Below are positions 11,340-21,363 of a stretch of 64,000 nt of DNA, in pieces. The DNA comes from Phlebopus portentosus (taxonomy: Eukaryota; Basidiomycota; Agaricomycetes; Boletales; Boletinellaceae): positions 2,232,001-2,296,000 of the forward strand of contig JAYXKI010000004.1 in assembly GCA_037892935.1 (NCBI GenBank), written 5' to 3'. The position numbers and the translations under genes are program-made. The notes beneath the pieces were generated by a model. It had not been told where the DNA came from. It did no database searches and saw only the letters and a program-made list of their open reading frames with translations. Positions within the stretch are counted from its first letter, which is position 1. The number at the start of each line of letters is the position of its first letter.

Positions 11340-12728
11340 ATGCACGAGACGTCGGACTGGGCAAAACTTCGAGAAATTTCAGGTACTTTGACCGAACGCG
11401 AAGTCGTCTGGAGGGATAGGTACCAAATGTTGGAGTCTCATGGCTATCGCTTGCGTCAACGGTACAAACCTGATTGGAAACCATCTTGGCTCACGACAAA
11501 ACGCCCTTTATTCTTGCACGATGACTTCATGGAACACCGGGTATTGGCCATTTAATGTATCTTGGTGATATTGCAAGCCTGATGCTGTCTTAGAGCACTG
11601 TGTGTATCGATGCAATTCGCATCTCGGATGGACGACAAGTGTTTCTTAAGCGAACTCATTCGTCTAGTCGAGAGCTCAGGATTCACCGCTTTCTTTCTGA
11701 TCCAGAACGAATTCGAGATTCGCATAATCACACCGTTCCTATTCTCGACGAATTCCCGGACGATTCCGACCCGTCATGTCTGTATATCGTGATGCCTCTT
11801 TTGCGTCCGTACGATTTACCAGAATTCTTCTCTGTTGATGAGGTTGCAGATGTCGTAAAACAGCTTTTGGAAGTACGTCTTGATTTTTCGAATTCTCTTC
11901 TAAGCTGAAGAGCTAACAGACAACAGGGTCTTGTATACATGCATAACTTAAATGTTGCCCACAGGTGCGTAAAAGTTATTTCTGTCGTAAAAAGCCTTGA
12001 CTCATCCCAGATAGAGACTGCTCGGACCTGAATATAATGATGGACCCGGCACCTATGTATCCAAAAGGATTTCACCCCGTGAATACCCGCCACGATGCTA
12101 CTGGTATTAGATGGGCACGACCGAAGCACCGACGCGATGTCCTTGACTCTATACGATATTACTTTATTGATTTCGGCATTTCCACTTCATTCGATTCAAG
12201 CGATACAACGAGGACGGTCGTAGGAATCGAAGGGCAAGAACGGAGTGTCCCAGAGTTGTCGGAAGAAGTCCCATACGATCCTTTCCTTACCGATATCTTC
12301 ATTCTGGGAAAAGTGTTCGAGAATTCATTCTTGAAGGCAAGTTTGTTTTAGCTTTCCAACAATACACCAATGATTGTTTCACAGAAATACAGTAATACTG
12401 GTTTCTTATACCCTCTCATTGAAGACATGACACAGCGAAATCCGCTCGTTCGCTGTGATGCTCCACGGGCGCTGGAGATTTTTAACAACATAATTTCCGA
12501 ACAGCCTCCTCGTTCGTTGAGATGGAGATTGAAGGCAGAGGACTTAGGAGGACTTGAAAGGTTTTTCGTAGACGTTGATTCTTTATCCCATGAAGTTGTT
12601 TACCTTGCAAAGCATGTCGTATGTGAGTAATTTCGGTCCATTTTCATGTCTACGACAAGACTTCTGACGGTGATTTTCTGGCAGCGTTCACTACAGAAGG
12701 TGCTATGCGCCTTTTGCGACGACACTGA
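11340..12728 (+). CDS. Kinase-like protein, family copy B
   Basis: Exons 11340-11540, 11594-11872, 11927-11964, 12015-12336, 12385-12622 and 12685-12728 close in phase and give 373 residues. The start is MHETSDWAKLREIS, the first ATG of the frame after a run of non-family sequence. Landmarks are VVWRDRYQMLESHGYRLRQR near residue 20, VFLK with Lys about 86, HRDCSDLN at about 172-179, DFGIS at about 225 and a conserved VPELSEEVPYDPFLTDIFIL stretch in the C-lobe. The last exon ends TTEGAMRLLRRH, matched by TTKGILRLLRLR in copy A. Intron 4 (12337-12384) uses the GC donor GCAAGT, where copies A and C have GT. A kinase fold with Lys, HRD, Asn and DFG is visible; biological role unknown. Confidence 0.85.
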
Positions 12729-14129
12729 TGGTTGGAACGATAAAGCTGACATCATTTCGCGTACTCGGAAATCTGGATGGGCATATAGCTTGATTCTCTT
12801 TATACTGCTGTCGTCTACCATAGATAAACTGGATGGTCCTGCTGCTGCTCATAAGTATACCGTTGTCCAGCAAGGTGCAACGTAGCTGAGCTGCTGAGGA
12901 CGTCGAAACTCCGTTAATTTGGCACTGCAACATGTCAATCTGAGTCGATAAGCTCAGTGTCGCCGCATGAAACTTTCGTTCGAGGAGTTCGAGCTTCTTG
13001 ATTGCCTGATGTACATGTATAGCTTATTTCGTCTCGGGGCTCATCAGGTGCATAGGAGACAAGACATAAAAGACCTCATGTTTGCAAATCATTTCTGTGG
13101 CGACATGTCTCTGATATGTGACAGACGGTATTCACCTATCAGACTATCACACGCGTGATATCCATAGATTCACGACGCAATCAAACTTGCTTGTTCCCGA
13201 GAGGTCCAAATCACCATTCTCATATATACAAGAATCAAGACAAGAAATGCCTGGTTCATCTGGGTGCATATGTTGAAATAAATTTCCTCAGGACAAAGGG
13301 TTACACGAGTCCCCGGGCTTGTGTTCTATTAGTCGCTCGTGGCAAAGATAAGCGTTGCTGTTTTGTGGGTATACTCTAAAATTGTATGTATATGGCTGAA
13401 ACTTATCCCTAGATTTCAATGCCTTTGTGGAAGCAATGTTTCCCCTCTGACTCGGAATGTATGGGGTCTTATGTTATGTGCATCCGCAATGATATGAATT
13501 GATATAGACTTTATCAATGTTCTGTTGCTCCTCAAAGCAACCTTCTGATAGCTTAAAGTCTTGCTACCAACTCTGAGCATGCTTATCATCTCAGAAGAGT
13601 GCACTGGCCATTAGCTGAGGAGCACAACTGAAGAAGTATTAGGTACAAAATGCTGAAATCTCATTTTTATTATTTATACTAATAATACAAACTCATTTGC
13701 CATGTTTCATAATTATATTCAATCACTTCTCATAGTAATGGTATCTCATAGATATATATGCAATACAAATTTCAGACAGATGAAAAGTGATCCTCAAGAT
13801 GGTGCTCTAAGCCCAGAATCTATGACTTCCTTCCAAGAGCTCCAGGATCTCATGATGCATTCGAACCATAAGTTTGTTGTCACATAACACAGGTAGTGAA
13901 AACATTTATCCTTAGTAGTGGAGCTATAAGTGGAGTCTGTCATCGAAGTTAATGCAATACATACAATATGTGTTATTGTATTCTGCACTCCATATAATGA
14001 TATAGAACTGCTAAAGCACTTCTTTGTTTTATGTTTTTGGAACTTGCATAATGCTTTCCATGTATCTCTATAGCTAGTTGGAACTAATAGCAAGAAGTTC
14101 TTAATAAGGAGATTGCTGAAAGGATCCAC
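12729..14129. other. Intergenic, AT-rich towards the right
   Basis: No gene model. From about 13600 the composition drops to AT-rich and resembles the decayed sequence to the right of the transposon nest (31442 onward). A GTGGAGC-type motif near 13920-13936 recurs many times at 32450-32640. The TCCAC at 14125-14129 is the left target duplication of the outer retrotransposon. Confidence 0.4.
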
Positions 14130-14548
14130 TGTTAGGCAGCGAGACTAACGGGCGTTGATCTCGAGGTGGCCAACACAAACAACAAACAACTGGCTAATGC
14201 GAGTTGCTGGGCTATACGCATGCTATGTCGCAGTGAAGGTAAGTAGAATTTAGTAAACTAATAATACAAGAGTAGATACCTATGTCGCAGTGAAGGTAAG
14301 TAGAATAGAAAGACAAGGAACGAAAGAGTCAAACTATCTACTTATATAGACTTTGAGTGTGGGAAAGGTCTACTCTAATAGGAAGTCACATGATAAGGAA
14401 TGAGATGATTAGTGAGCGTGATAGAATGTTGTGGAATGTTCTGGCAATTGGATGAATAAGCGCATAAGAAAAAGAAAAGAAAAGGAAAAAGAATATTAAA
14501 ATAAATGATGACATAAGAAAAGAAAAGGAAAATGTTCGAGTCCTTACA
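14130..14548 (-). repeat. Outer element 3' LTR
   Basis: 419 bp, starting TGTAAGGA and ending CTAACA in element orientation. It contains the TATATAAG promoter motif and two copies of a roughly 25-bp direct repeat ending in GAAGGTAAGTAGAA on the plus strand. Differences from the 5' LTR that I noticed near its plus-strand left end are almost all C/T or G/A changes in CpG context. Confidence 0.9.
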
Positions 14549-16441
14549 TCACCCCCCTCTCAAGGTTGGGCGTCCCGACCAACCACATAATCCTTCTGAC
14601 GACGTGAACCTATACAGTGCTCGCATGCTTTGTCGAGGTATTGTCAACTTTTGCGGAGCTCCAGGATGTTTGCGATAGAATTCTTGAATTGATTCCTGTG
14701 CATTATCCTTGACGTCGGATTCCGGCTGCCATGTCGCTTCCTCATATCCGACCCACTTGACCAAGAACTGGAGCCTTCCTCAATGTAGACGTGAGTCGAG
14801 TATTTCCTCAACCTCATACTCTTCTTGTTTGTCAATGATCACTGGCGGGGGTGGAGGCGGCTTCTTTTGTGATTCGAAAGATGGTTGAATGGCCGGTTTG
14901 AGCAGGATCTTGTTAAAGACAGGATGAACATGTTTCCATGTCTTCGGGATCTTTAGCTTATATGCGCTTGCGCCCACCTTTTCCATAACTTCGAATGGGC
15001 CAAACCATTTGTCATCCATCTTCTTCGTTGGTCGGATCGTCTTAATGTTTTGACCATCCAAGAAGACCTTTTGTCCCACCTCATAGACTACCGACTTTCC
15101 AGCATGACGATCATAAAAGCGTTTCATGTCTTCATTGGCCTGAGTCAGATTGGCCTGAGCGAGTTCGTGTATTCCCTTGACATGTTTGGCAAACTCTTCT
15201 GCCGATAGATTGGACGAAGTCGTTCCAACGCCCATGAAGTCTGAAGGGTGTTGTCCCGTGTTGACGAAGAAGGGTGATAGTTTGGTCGCCGAATGTTCAC
15301 GATTATTGTGCGCAAACTCTGCGAGAGCTAGCCAGTCCGCCCAGTCTGATTGTCGATGATTGACGTATAATCGAAGGTACTGTTCGAGTTCTTGATTAAC
15401 TCGTTCCGTTTGTCTGTCCGTTTGAGGGTGGTACGCCATTGACGGATTGCCTTCGATGTGAAGGAGTTTGTACAACTCCCTCATCATTTTCACATCGAAC
15501 TGCACTCCTCGGTCGTGGATGATCTTTCGAGGTAAGCCGTGCAACCGGAAGACATGGTCCCTGTAAATCCTGGCCATTCCTTCTGCCGTCAATTTCATCG
15601 TCGTTGGTATCGCATGGATTTGTTTGCTGAAGCGATCGACTACCACACAAATTGCGTTAAATCTATTTGATTCCGGCAACTCTCCGATCAGGTCGACCGT
15701 GACAACTTGCCATGGTGCCTCTGGTACCTTGTTAGGGTGCAAAACCTTTGCCCTTGTTGTTCTGAGGGCCTTCATTCGCTGACAACGATCGCATCCTCGC
15801 ACGTAATTCCTGACATCGATGTACATGTTAGGCCACCAGAAACTTCTGTTCGCTAGTGCAACGGTCTTGTTTGCTCCTGGGTGGCCTGCCAACGTCGAGT
15901 CGTGACACTCCCTTATCACTTCCTCCCTTACGCTCGTTGGTACGAAAACATTTTGAAACTTCTTTGTCTTCGTCATTGAGAGCTTAACCGTCACCTCTTT
16001 TTTCCACAACCCATCTACGAACACTAAGTTTGTCGGTCTCTCTTCCCCATTCAACTCTGTTTGTGCTTTTCGAATCTTCTCGATCAACACGTCTCTTGAC
16101 GTCTCTACCGCTCCTCTGACCAGCCATTCATCTCTGATGAACGTGACATCCTCATTATCCCGTTCGCCCTTGTTGTAGTCCGCTCGTCGCGACAATATGT
16201 CAGCCTTGCCCAATGTCTTCCCTGGCTTGTATACTAACGTGAAGTCGAATTCGGCTAAATCAAGTCGCCAATGAGCTTGTCGACGATTCAACTTTTGGGG
16301 CGATCGGAAATACGTCAAGTTTGCGTGATCGGTCCATACTTCGAAAGGTCTTTTGGCTCCTTGGAGGTATTGTCGCCATTCCTTAAGAGCTTGAACGATT
16401 GCGAGCATCTCTTTGTCATAGATCTCATAATTTCGTTCGGC
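14549..16441 (-). pseudogene. Outer pol, 3' part: RNase H, integrase, chromodomain
   Basis: Reading from 16441 downward the translation begins at AERNYEIYDKEMLAIVQ in RNase H and continues through the integrase zinc motif (HDSTLAGHPG followed by CDRCQRMK), the catalytic DDE residues (VTVDLIGELP, HDRGVQF, ERVNQELEQ) and the chromodomain EEYEVEEILDSRL. A TGA at 14780-14782 (complement) interrupts the chromodomain where the inner copy has CGA, and the frame then continues to the element end (VKWVGYEEATWQPESDV). The 5' end is cut by the insertion of the inner element inside the RNase H coding sequence. Confidence 0.9.
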
Positions 16442-16776
16442 TGTAAGGACTCGAACATTTTCCTTTTCTTTTCTGATGTCATCATTTATTTTAATATTCT
16501 TTTTCTTTTCTTTTATTTTTCTTATGCGCTTATTCATCCTTTTGCCGGAACATTCCACAATGTTCTATCACGCTCACTAATCATCCCATTCCTTGTCATG
16601 TGACTTCCCATTAGGGTAGACCTTTCCCGCGCCCAAAGTCTATATAAGTAGATAGTTTGACTCTTTCGTTCCTTGTCTTTCTATTCTACTTACCTTCACT
16701 GTGACCTAGGTATCTACTCTTGTATTATTAGTTTGCTGAATTCTACTTACCTTCACTGCGACCTAGCGTTCGACGG
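16442..16776 (+). repeat. Inner element 5' LTR, left piece
   Basis: Begins TGTAAGGACTCGAAC and ends in GTTCGACGG, where a third element is inserted. It contains TATATAA at 16641-16647 and the presumptive transcript start about 30 nt later. The remaining 127 bp of this LTR lie at 20821-20947. Confidence 0.9.
16640..16685 (+). promoter_or_regulatory. LTR TATA box and inferred transcript start
   Basis: TATATAAG at 16641-16648. The 11-mer GTCTTTCTATT at 16675-16685 lies about 30 nt downstream, a normal TATA-to-start distance. It is the exact complement of the primer-binding segment at 20949-20959. In Tf1-type elements the first bases of the mRNA prime reverse transcription, so I infer the transcript begins at or near 16675. 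Confidence 0.65.
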
Positions 16777-17768
16777 TGAAACGTGTCTGCTGGCTCTGAA
16801 GGCCAACTGACAGTCTGAAGGTCTGAGTTCGACCTCTGGGGGTCAACCAGATGTGTACAATGTAAGAGGGAGTGTCTAAAATGTGAGGAGTGTATGCTGG
16901 TGTCGAGGGGAATGGCTTAGAGAAGGGGGAAACAAAATACAAAAGGGTGCCGTGTCGGAAGTGTAAACTGAGCCACCTACTCTGAGGTCGAAAACTAGCT
17001 AGCTAAGATGATGGTGTAAAATAAGAGATCAAAAGTACTCGTCGACACGATCCTAACAGATCAAGAATCACAATGAACGGATAAGAAATGAGGGAGATAC
17101 AGACTGAACAAGATATCGGAAAACTATCGTAAAATCGGAACTTGGCGAAATGAAGCAGAACTCTGCGGAACTCGTGGGTGAAAATACTCGAAGATGAAGA
17201 ACAATGAGACGAATCGAACGAATGCTGGACCGAGGTGATCGGTGGAGAACTGATGGAGATATAGCAAAATCGACGATCTGCTGGGCTAGAGTATATGCAC
17301 AACTGGTGCAACTGTCAGAACTGGACTGGAACTCGAGGGAACGAACTAAGACAAAGCTGGGAGACTAGGGAACTTGACTGGAGATGATATGAGTCGAAAC
17401 TGGGGCGTTCTGGGGCTCCCCTTCTCATTAGAGCGGCACAGGAGGCTTATATACAGCAGTGAGCCACCCATACAACAAAGGCTCGAAACATGATTCAGGG
17501 AGATAAATAAGGAAAGAAACCAAATAAAATGTAAATATGGACATCCAACCAAGTCATCTGCATCACAGCCTGTCGTCTGAAAGGGGTAGACAATAGAGAG
17601 TGAGGCTGGATGGAGGGGAACAGAAGGCTGCTGAACCGTAAATGCACAACCTACTGATCCACACTGCAGATCCTTCCACATATGGTCAAGGTCGATCGTT
17701 CTGATGATTGGCATGTCAGATCGTCCAAATAGAGTAGATCCGAGCTCAAATCCGCAGGTATCTCTACA
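16777..17768 (-). repeat. 3' LTR of the Gag-only element
   Basis: 992 bp, near-identical to 19828-20820 (I noticed only a few substitutions and a one-base length difference in a C run). In element orientation it begins TGTAGAGATACC and ends CGTTTCA. The purine-rich stretch just inside it (complement of 17769-17783) is a weak polypurine tract candidate. Confidence 0.9.
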
Positions 17769-18482
17769 CCTCCTGGGGTCTTCAAATCATGACTGTCCGC
17801 AGTCATCAAACTCCCAAAACTTCGATTTGTCATGTAGAAGCGTCAGATGATGTGAGTTTGGAGATATGGAACCTCGAGGGAGTGCATAGAGCGAGTCGAA
17901 TGGTGCATGGACCGAGCCGAGATCGAAAGAAACCGAATTAAATGAGGAGTTGTATGAAAGAGAGTCGAAAATCTTGAGAAAACAAACATTCCTGCATAGA
18001 AACACCAAAACTGAACCAATCTGCATGGTTGAGCACTCGTTACGATTGTTACGCATTGTTGCGCATCGGAACACTATCGCAACTCGCCTAGGGGCGTCGG
18101 AACGCGATCGGAGGACGCGGAACTCCATCGGAACGAACCTAAGCTCAATACTGAGCTGTCAGAGCTGCCTGGTGTCGAAGAGCTGAACTCCAATGGTGAA
18201 TCTGGCCTGGAATACATGGAATGCGATGGGGGGGATGCCATAGAGTCGAAACAATAAGAGTAAACTGGAAGAACCGCTCCAACCGAATTAATCAAAGGTA
18301 ATGTACTGGGACTACCGCCAATACAATGCTTAGAGAGATTCTTGCAAGATAAATTCGTCCTAGGGGCTAAACCGCTAGCTGGCTGGCTGGAACTCGAGTA
18401 GGTATGATCTACAATCGACTGAGAAGCAATGGATGGCTTCAAGAAGCGCTTGGGAGAAGACTGGCCTGGGGGAGAAGTTGCA

Positions 18483-19739
18483 CTACTGCACTGGGAGCAT
18501 ACGAAGAGCTGTGCCTGAAAGAAGCTGGCTGCTGTGCTGACTTCGAAACCATAGACACTGGGGCTGGTGATGCGGCTCTGGGGGTGAAGGGGGACTGGGA
18601 GACGACTCTAGAAGCTCAGGATAAGCTTCATAGAACGAATCAAACCTCTCCTGCAAGTTATTACTGCCAAAACTTGCTGGAACATGCAATCCACTGGGTA
18701 AAACTATCTTGTATGCTGAATTCCACTTGCATCGACCATCCTGGACGTACTGGGCGACTACTGGACAGTCCCTGATGAGGTGACGAGGGCTACTGCAAAA
18801 GAAACAGCTGAAAACAGTAGCGTCTAAGGCTCTGTGTGCAGCTTCAAGTGGCAAAGTCGCAACCCCTCGATCTCGCTTAGCACGTGACCGGAACGCGCGA
18901 AACTTGGTCGGAACGTTTGTAACACATCGCAACGTCGATTTCAATGTCTGGGGGGCATCGTAACTCGAGGGGAACGCGGGGGAATGAAGGGGAACATTGC
19001 TGGATGTCAACTGAGGTACCAAATGACTTGTAACTGCTGTGGAAATCGAAGTACTGGGCGGATCGATGCCATTCTGGGGTCGTTCGGATCGTACTGGAGC
19101 CAACTCATCGAACCTGTGTGGCTGGCTCGCCGAAATTCTATGGAGAACGAATTCTGCAGCTGATAGCACTTCTTGTATGCTAAAATCGTCATCTGGGTAC
19201 TTGTCTGGGTACTTTATGGTAAAGCGGCTGAAAACGAGGGATCGAAGCGTCTCTGGGAGGCCTAGGATGAAGAGCCTGTTCGACTGTAACGAGGTGATTC
19301 GCTGGTGGGCTTCCAGATGCTTGGAAACTCGAAGGAATGACCTGTAGTAGCTGTACAACTGCTGTACTGACTTCATAGGACCTGCTGCCGACTTCTGGAC
19401 CAAATCTTCGAGATCTGCAGGTTGGAACCTTCGTCTGGCATCTGTGTACTCGGGATAAAGCTCTAGGACCTCTGTGACAAACCTGGACCAAGTAGGACTT
19501 GATACAAGCGCCTCTGGGAGCATAGACCACTGATCTGCAACATCCAAGGAGGCATAATAAATCGTCCAGTGCACTCTATCAGAGTCTGTGAGCTGAGCAT
19601 CGATGCAGAGGAGCTCGACATCCTCTAGGAATCGACCAATAAGCCTTGGAGACGAACCATCAAATACTGGGGCACCTTCTGCATAAGAAAGTGGCATGCA
19701 AGCGGCAGAAGAGGAACCACGAAGGCTGGACCTGGGCAT
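18483..19739 (-). CDS. Gag-like protein with CCHC knuckle
   Basis: 418 codons, the main coding frame of the 16777-20820 element. An N-terminal Ser/Ala-rich leader is followed by a retrotransposon-Gag-like region (residues about 25-190: FDGSSPRLIGRFLEDVELLC, WTIYYASLDVADQW and a long helical section). A single zinc knuckle near residue 315, CFFCSSPRHLIRDC, fits CX2CX4HX4C. It ends in a Pro/Ser-rich tail. This would form the particle that packages the element's RNA. Unusual is the absence of any pol; additional open frames at 18074-18442 and 17787-18128 (minus) show no enzyme motif. Confidence 0.75.
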   Translation of the reverse strand: MPRSSLRGSSSAACMPLSYAEGAPVFDGSSPRLIGRFLEDVELLCIDAQLTDSDRVHWTIYYASLDVADQWSMLPEALVSSPTWSRFVTEVLELYPEYTDARRRFQPADLEDLVQKSAAGPMKSVQQLYSYYRSFLRVSKHLEAHQRITSLQSNRLFILGLPETLRSLVFSRFTIKYPDKYPDDDFSIQEVLSAAEFVLHRISASQPHRFDELAPVRSERPQNGIDPPSTSISTAVTSHLVPQLTSSNVPLHSPAFPSSYDAPQTLKSTLRCVTNVPTKFRAFRSRAKRDRGVATLPLEAAHRALDATVFSCFFCSSPRHLIRDCPVVAQYVQDGRCKWNSAYKIVLPSGLHVPASFGSNNLQERFDSFYEAYPELLESSPSPPSPPEPHHQPQCLWFRSQHSSQLLSGTALRMLPVQ

Positions 19740-19806
19740 AATGAAAGAGAAAGGCTAGAAACGAAGAATAAAGAAGGGAAACACTCCAAAAACAAAGATA
19801 GAGACC

Positions 19807-19824
19807 CCCTCGCCGGGGGCTCCA
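19807..19824 (-). other. Primer-binding site of the Gag-only element
   Basis: Three bases inside the 5' LTR, the minus strand reads TGGAGCCCCCGGCGAGGG. A segment starting TGG directly after an LTR is the classic complement of a tRNA 3' end (CCA). I cannot name the tRNA without a search. This priming differs from the self-priming arrangement in the surrounding chromovirus. Confidence 0.65.
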
Positions 19825-19827
19825 ATT

Positions 19828-20820
19828 TGAAACGTGTCAGCTGGCTCTGAAGGCCAACTGACAGTCTGAAGGTCTGAGTTCGCCCTCTGGGGGTCAACCA
19901 GATGTGTACAATGTAAGAGGGAGTGTCTAAAATGTGAGGAGTGTATGCTGGTGTCGAGGGGAATGGCTTAGAGAAGGGGGAAACAAAATACAAAAGGGTG
20001 CCGTGTCGGAAGTGTAAACTGAGCCACCTACTCTGAGGTCGAAAACTAGCTAGCTAAGATGATGGTGTAAAATAAGAGATCAAAAGTACTCGTCGACACG
20101 ATCCTAACAGATCAAGAATCACAATGAACGGATAAGAAATGAGGGAGATACAGACTGAACAAGATATCGGAAAACTATCGTAAAATCGGAACTTGGCGAA
20201 ATGAAGCAGAACTCTGCGGAACTCGTGGGTGAAAATACTCGAAGATGAAGAACAATGAGACGAATCGAACGAATGCTGGACCGAGGTGATCGGTGGAGAA
20301 CTGATGGAGATATAGCAAAATCGACGATCTGCTGGGCTAGAGTATATGCACAACTGGTGCAACTGTCAGAACTGGACTGGAACTCGAGGGAACGAACTAA
20401 GACAAAGCTGGGAGACTAGGGAACTTGACTGGAGATGATATGAGTCGAAACTGGGGCGTTCTGGGGCTCCCCCTTCTCATTAGAGCGGCACAGGAGGCTT
20501 ATATACAGCAGTGAGCCACCCATACAACAAAGGCTCGAAACATGATTCAGGGAGATAAATAAGGAAAGAAACCAAATAAAATGTAAATATGGACATCCAA
20601 CCAAGTCATCTGCATCACAGCCTGTCGTCTGAAAGGGGTAGACAATAGAGAGTGAGGCTGGATGGAGGGGAACAGAAGGCTGCTGAACCGTAAATGCACA
20701 ACCTACTGATCCACACTGCAGATCCTTCCACATATGGTCAAGGTCGATCGTTCTGATGATTGGCATGTCAGATCGTCCAAATAGAGTAGATCCGAGCTCA
20801 AATCCGCAGGTATCTCTACA
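19828..20820 (-). repeat. 5' LTR of the Gag-only element
   Basis: 993 bp. Adjoins the tRNA-type primer-binding site on its low-coordinate side, which fixes the element's minus orientation, and abuts ACGG of the interrupted chromovirus LTR at 20821. Confidence 0.9.
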
Positions 20821-20947
20821 ACGGTCTGGACTTAAGCCTCGTCTTAGCTGTCTTGACCTGAGCGACGTGTTTGGGATTATCTCATTCACGCTTATTTGTT
20901 GTTGTGTTGGCCTGCCTCGACTCAGTCCTTGAGCCGTCCGCCTAACA
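20821..20947 (+). repeat. Inner element 5' LTR, right piece
   Basis: 127 bp starting with the duplicated ACGG and ending GCCTAACA; matches the end of the 3' LTR at 27016-27142. Confidence 0.9.
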
Positions 20948-20948
20948 T

Positions 20949-20959
20949 AATAGAAAGAC
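20949..20959 (+). other. Self-primer-binding site of the inner chromovirus
   Basis: AATAGAAAGAC, one base after the 5' LTR, is exactly complementary over 11 nt to GTCTTTCTATT in the LTR just downstream of its TATA box. No TGG-type tRNA complement is present here. The outer copy has the same segment at 31007-31017 on the minus strand. Confidence 0.75.
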
Positions 20960-21363
20960 CTACCTCTGGCTCACGCCCGATTCCGTTGTCGTCGAGCGCT
21001 CGCCTGTGACGTGTCCCCTGAAGTATATCTTCGAAGGACGACATCGAACGAAACCCGGTTCCTACCGTGCAGACAACAAACCCCTATCTTGCCCGTCGAA
21101 GTCCGATTGACTCCGACGTGACCCGATAGTACCCGAAGTATCAACCAATCACATCACCGTGGCGCTCCGAATCACCCTTCTCTGGAACTCCCATCAAACC
21201 TTCTCGTGGGTAACGCATAGAGTCCAGTCGTCGACAAGTATCTCCTTCATTATCTACCTCGGAGCCTTTCGTTTAGTCATCAATTTCAAAGACGAGCCGG
21301 TTATCCGAAGTCGGTCCCGCCCGAACAGCATCCCGATCCCCGTTCCACCCCCAGCCTATCAAG

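Larger units (their letters stand above)
16777..20820 (-). mobile_element. Gag-only (non-autonomous) LTR retrotransposon
   Basis: About 4.04 kb, inserted in the 5' LTR of the inner chromovirus. ACGG lies at 16773-16776 and again at 20821-20824; if the adjoining T belongs to the target, the duplication is ACGGT. Long terminal repeats occupy 16777-17768 and 19828-20820, ending TG and CA. The only long internal frame is a Gag-like protein on the minus strand; I see no protease, RT, RNase H or integrase motif in the 2.06-kb interior. It must therefore rely on enzymes from another element. Confidence 0.85.

Noticed and set aside
16271..16603. 110-codon forward frame
   Set aside because: Shadow of the outer pol on the opposite strand running into the inner LTR.
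17003..17311. 102-codon minus-strand frame repeated at 20054-20362
   Set aside because: Identical copies sit in the two LTRs of the Gag-only element; duplicated by virtue of the LTR, with no evidence of coding.
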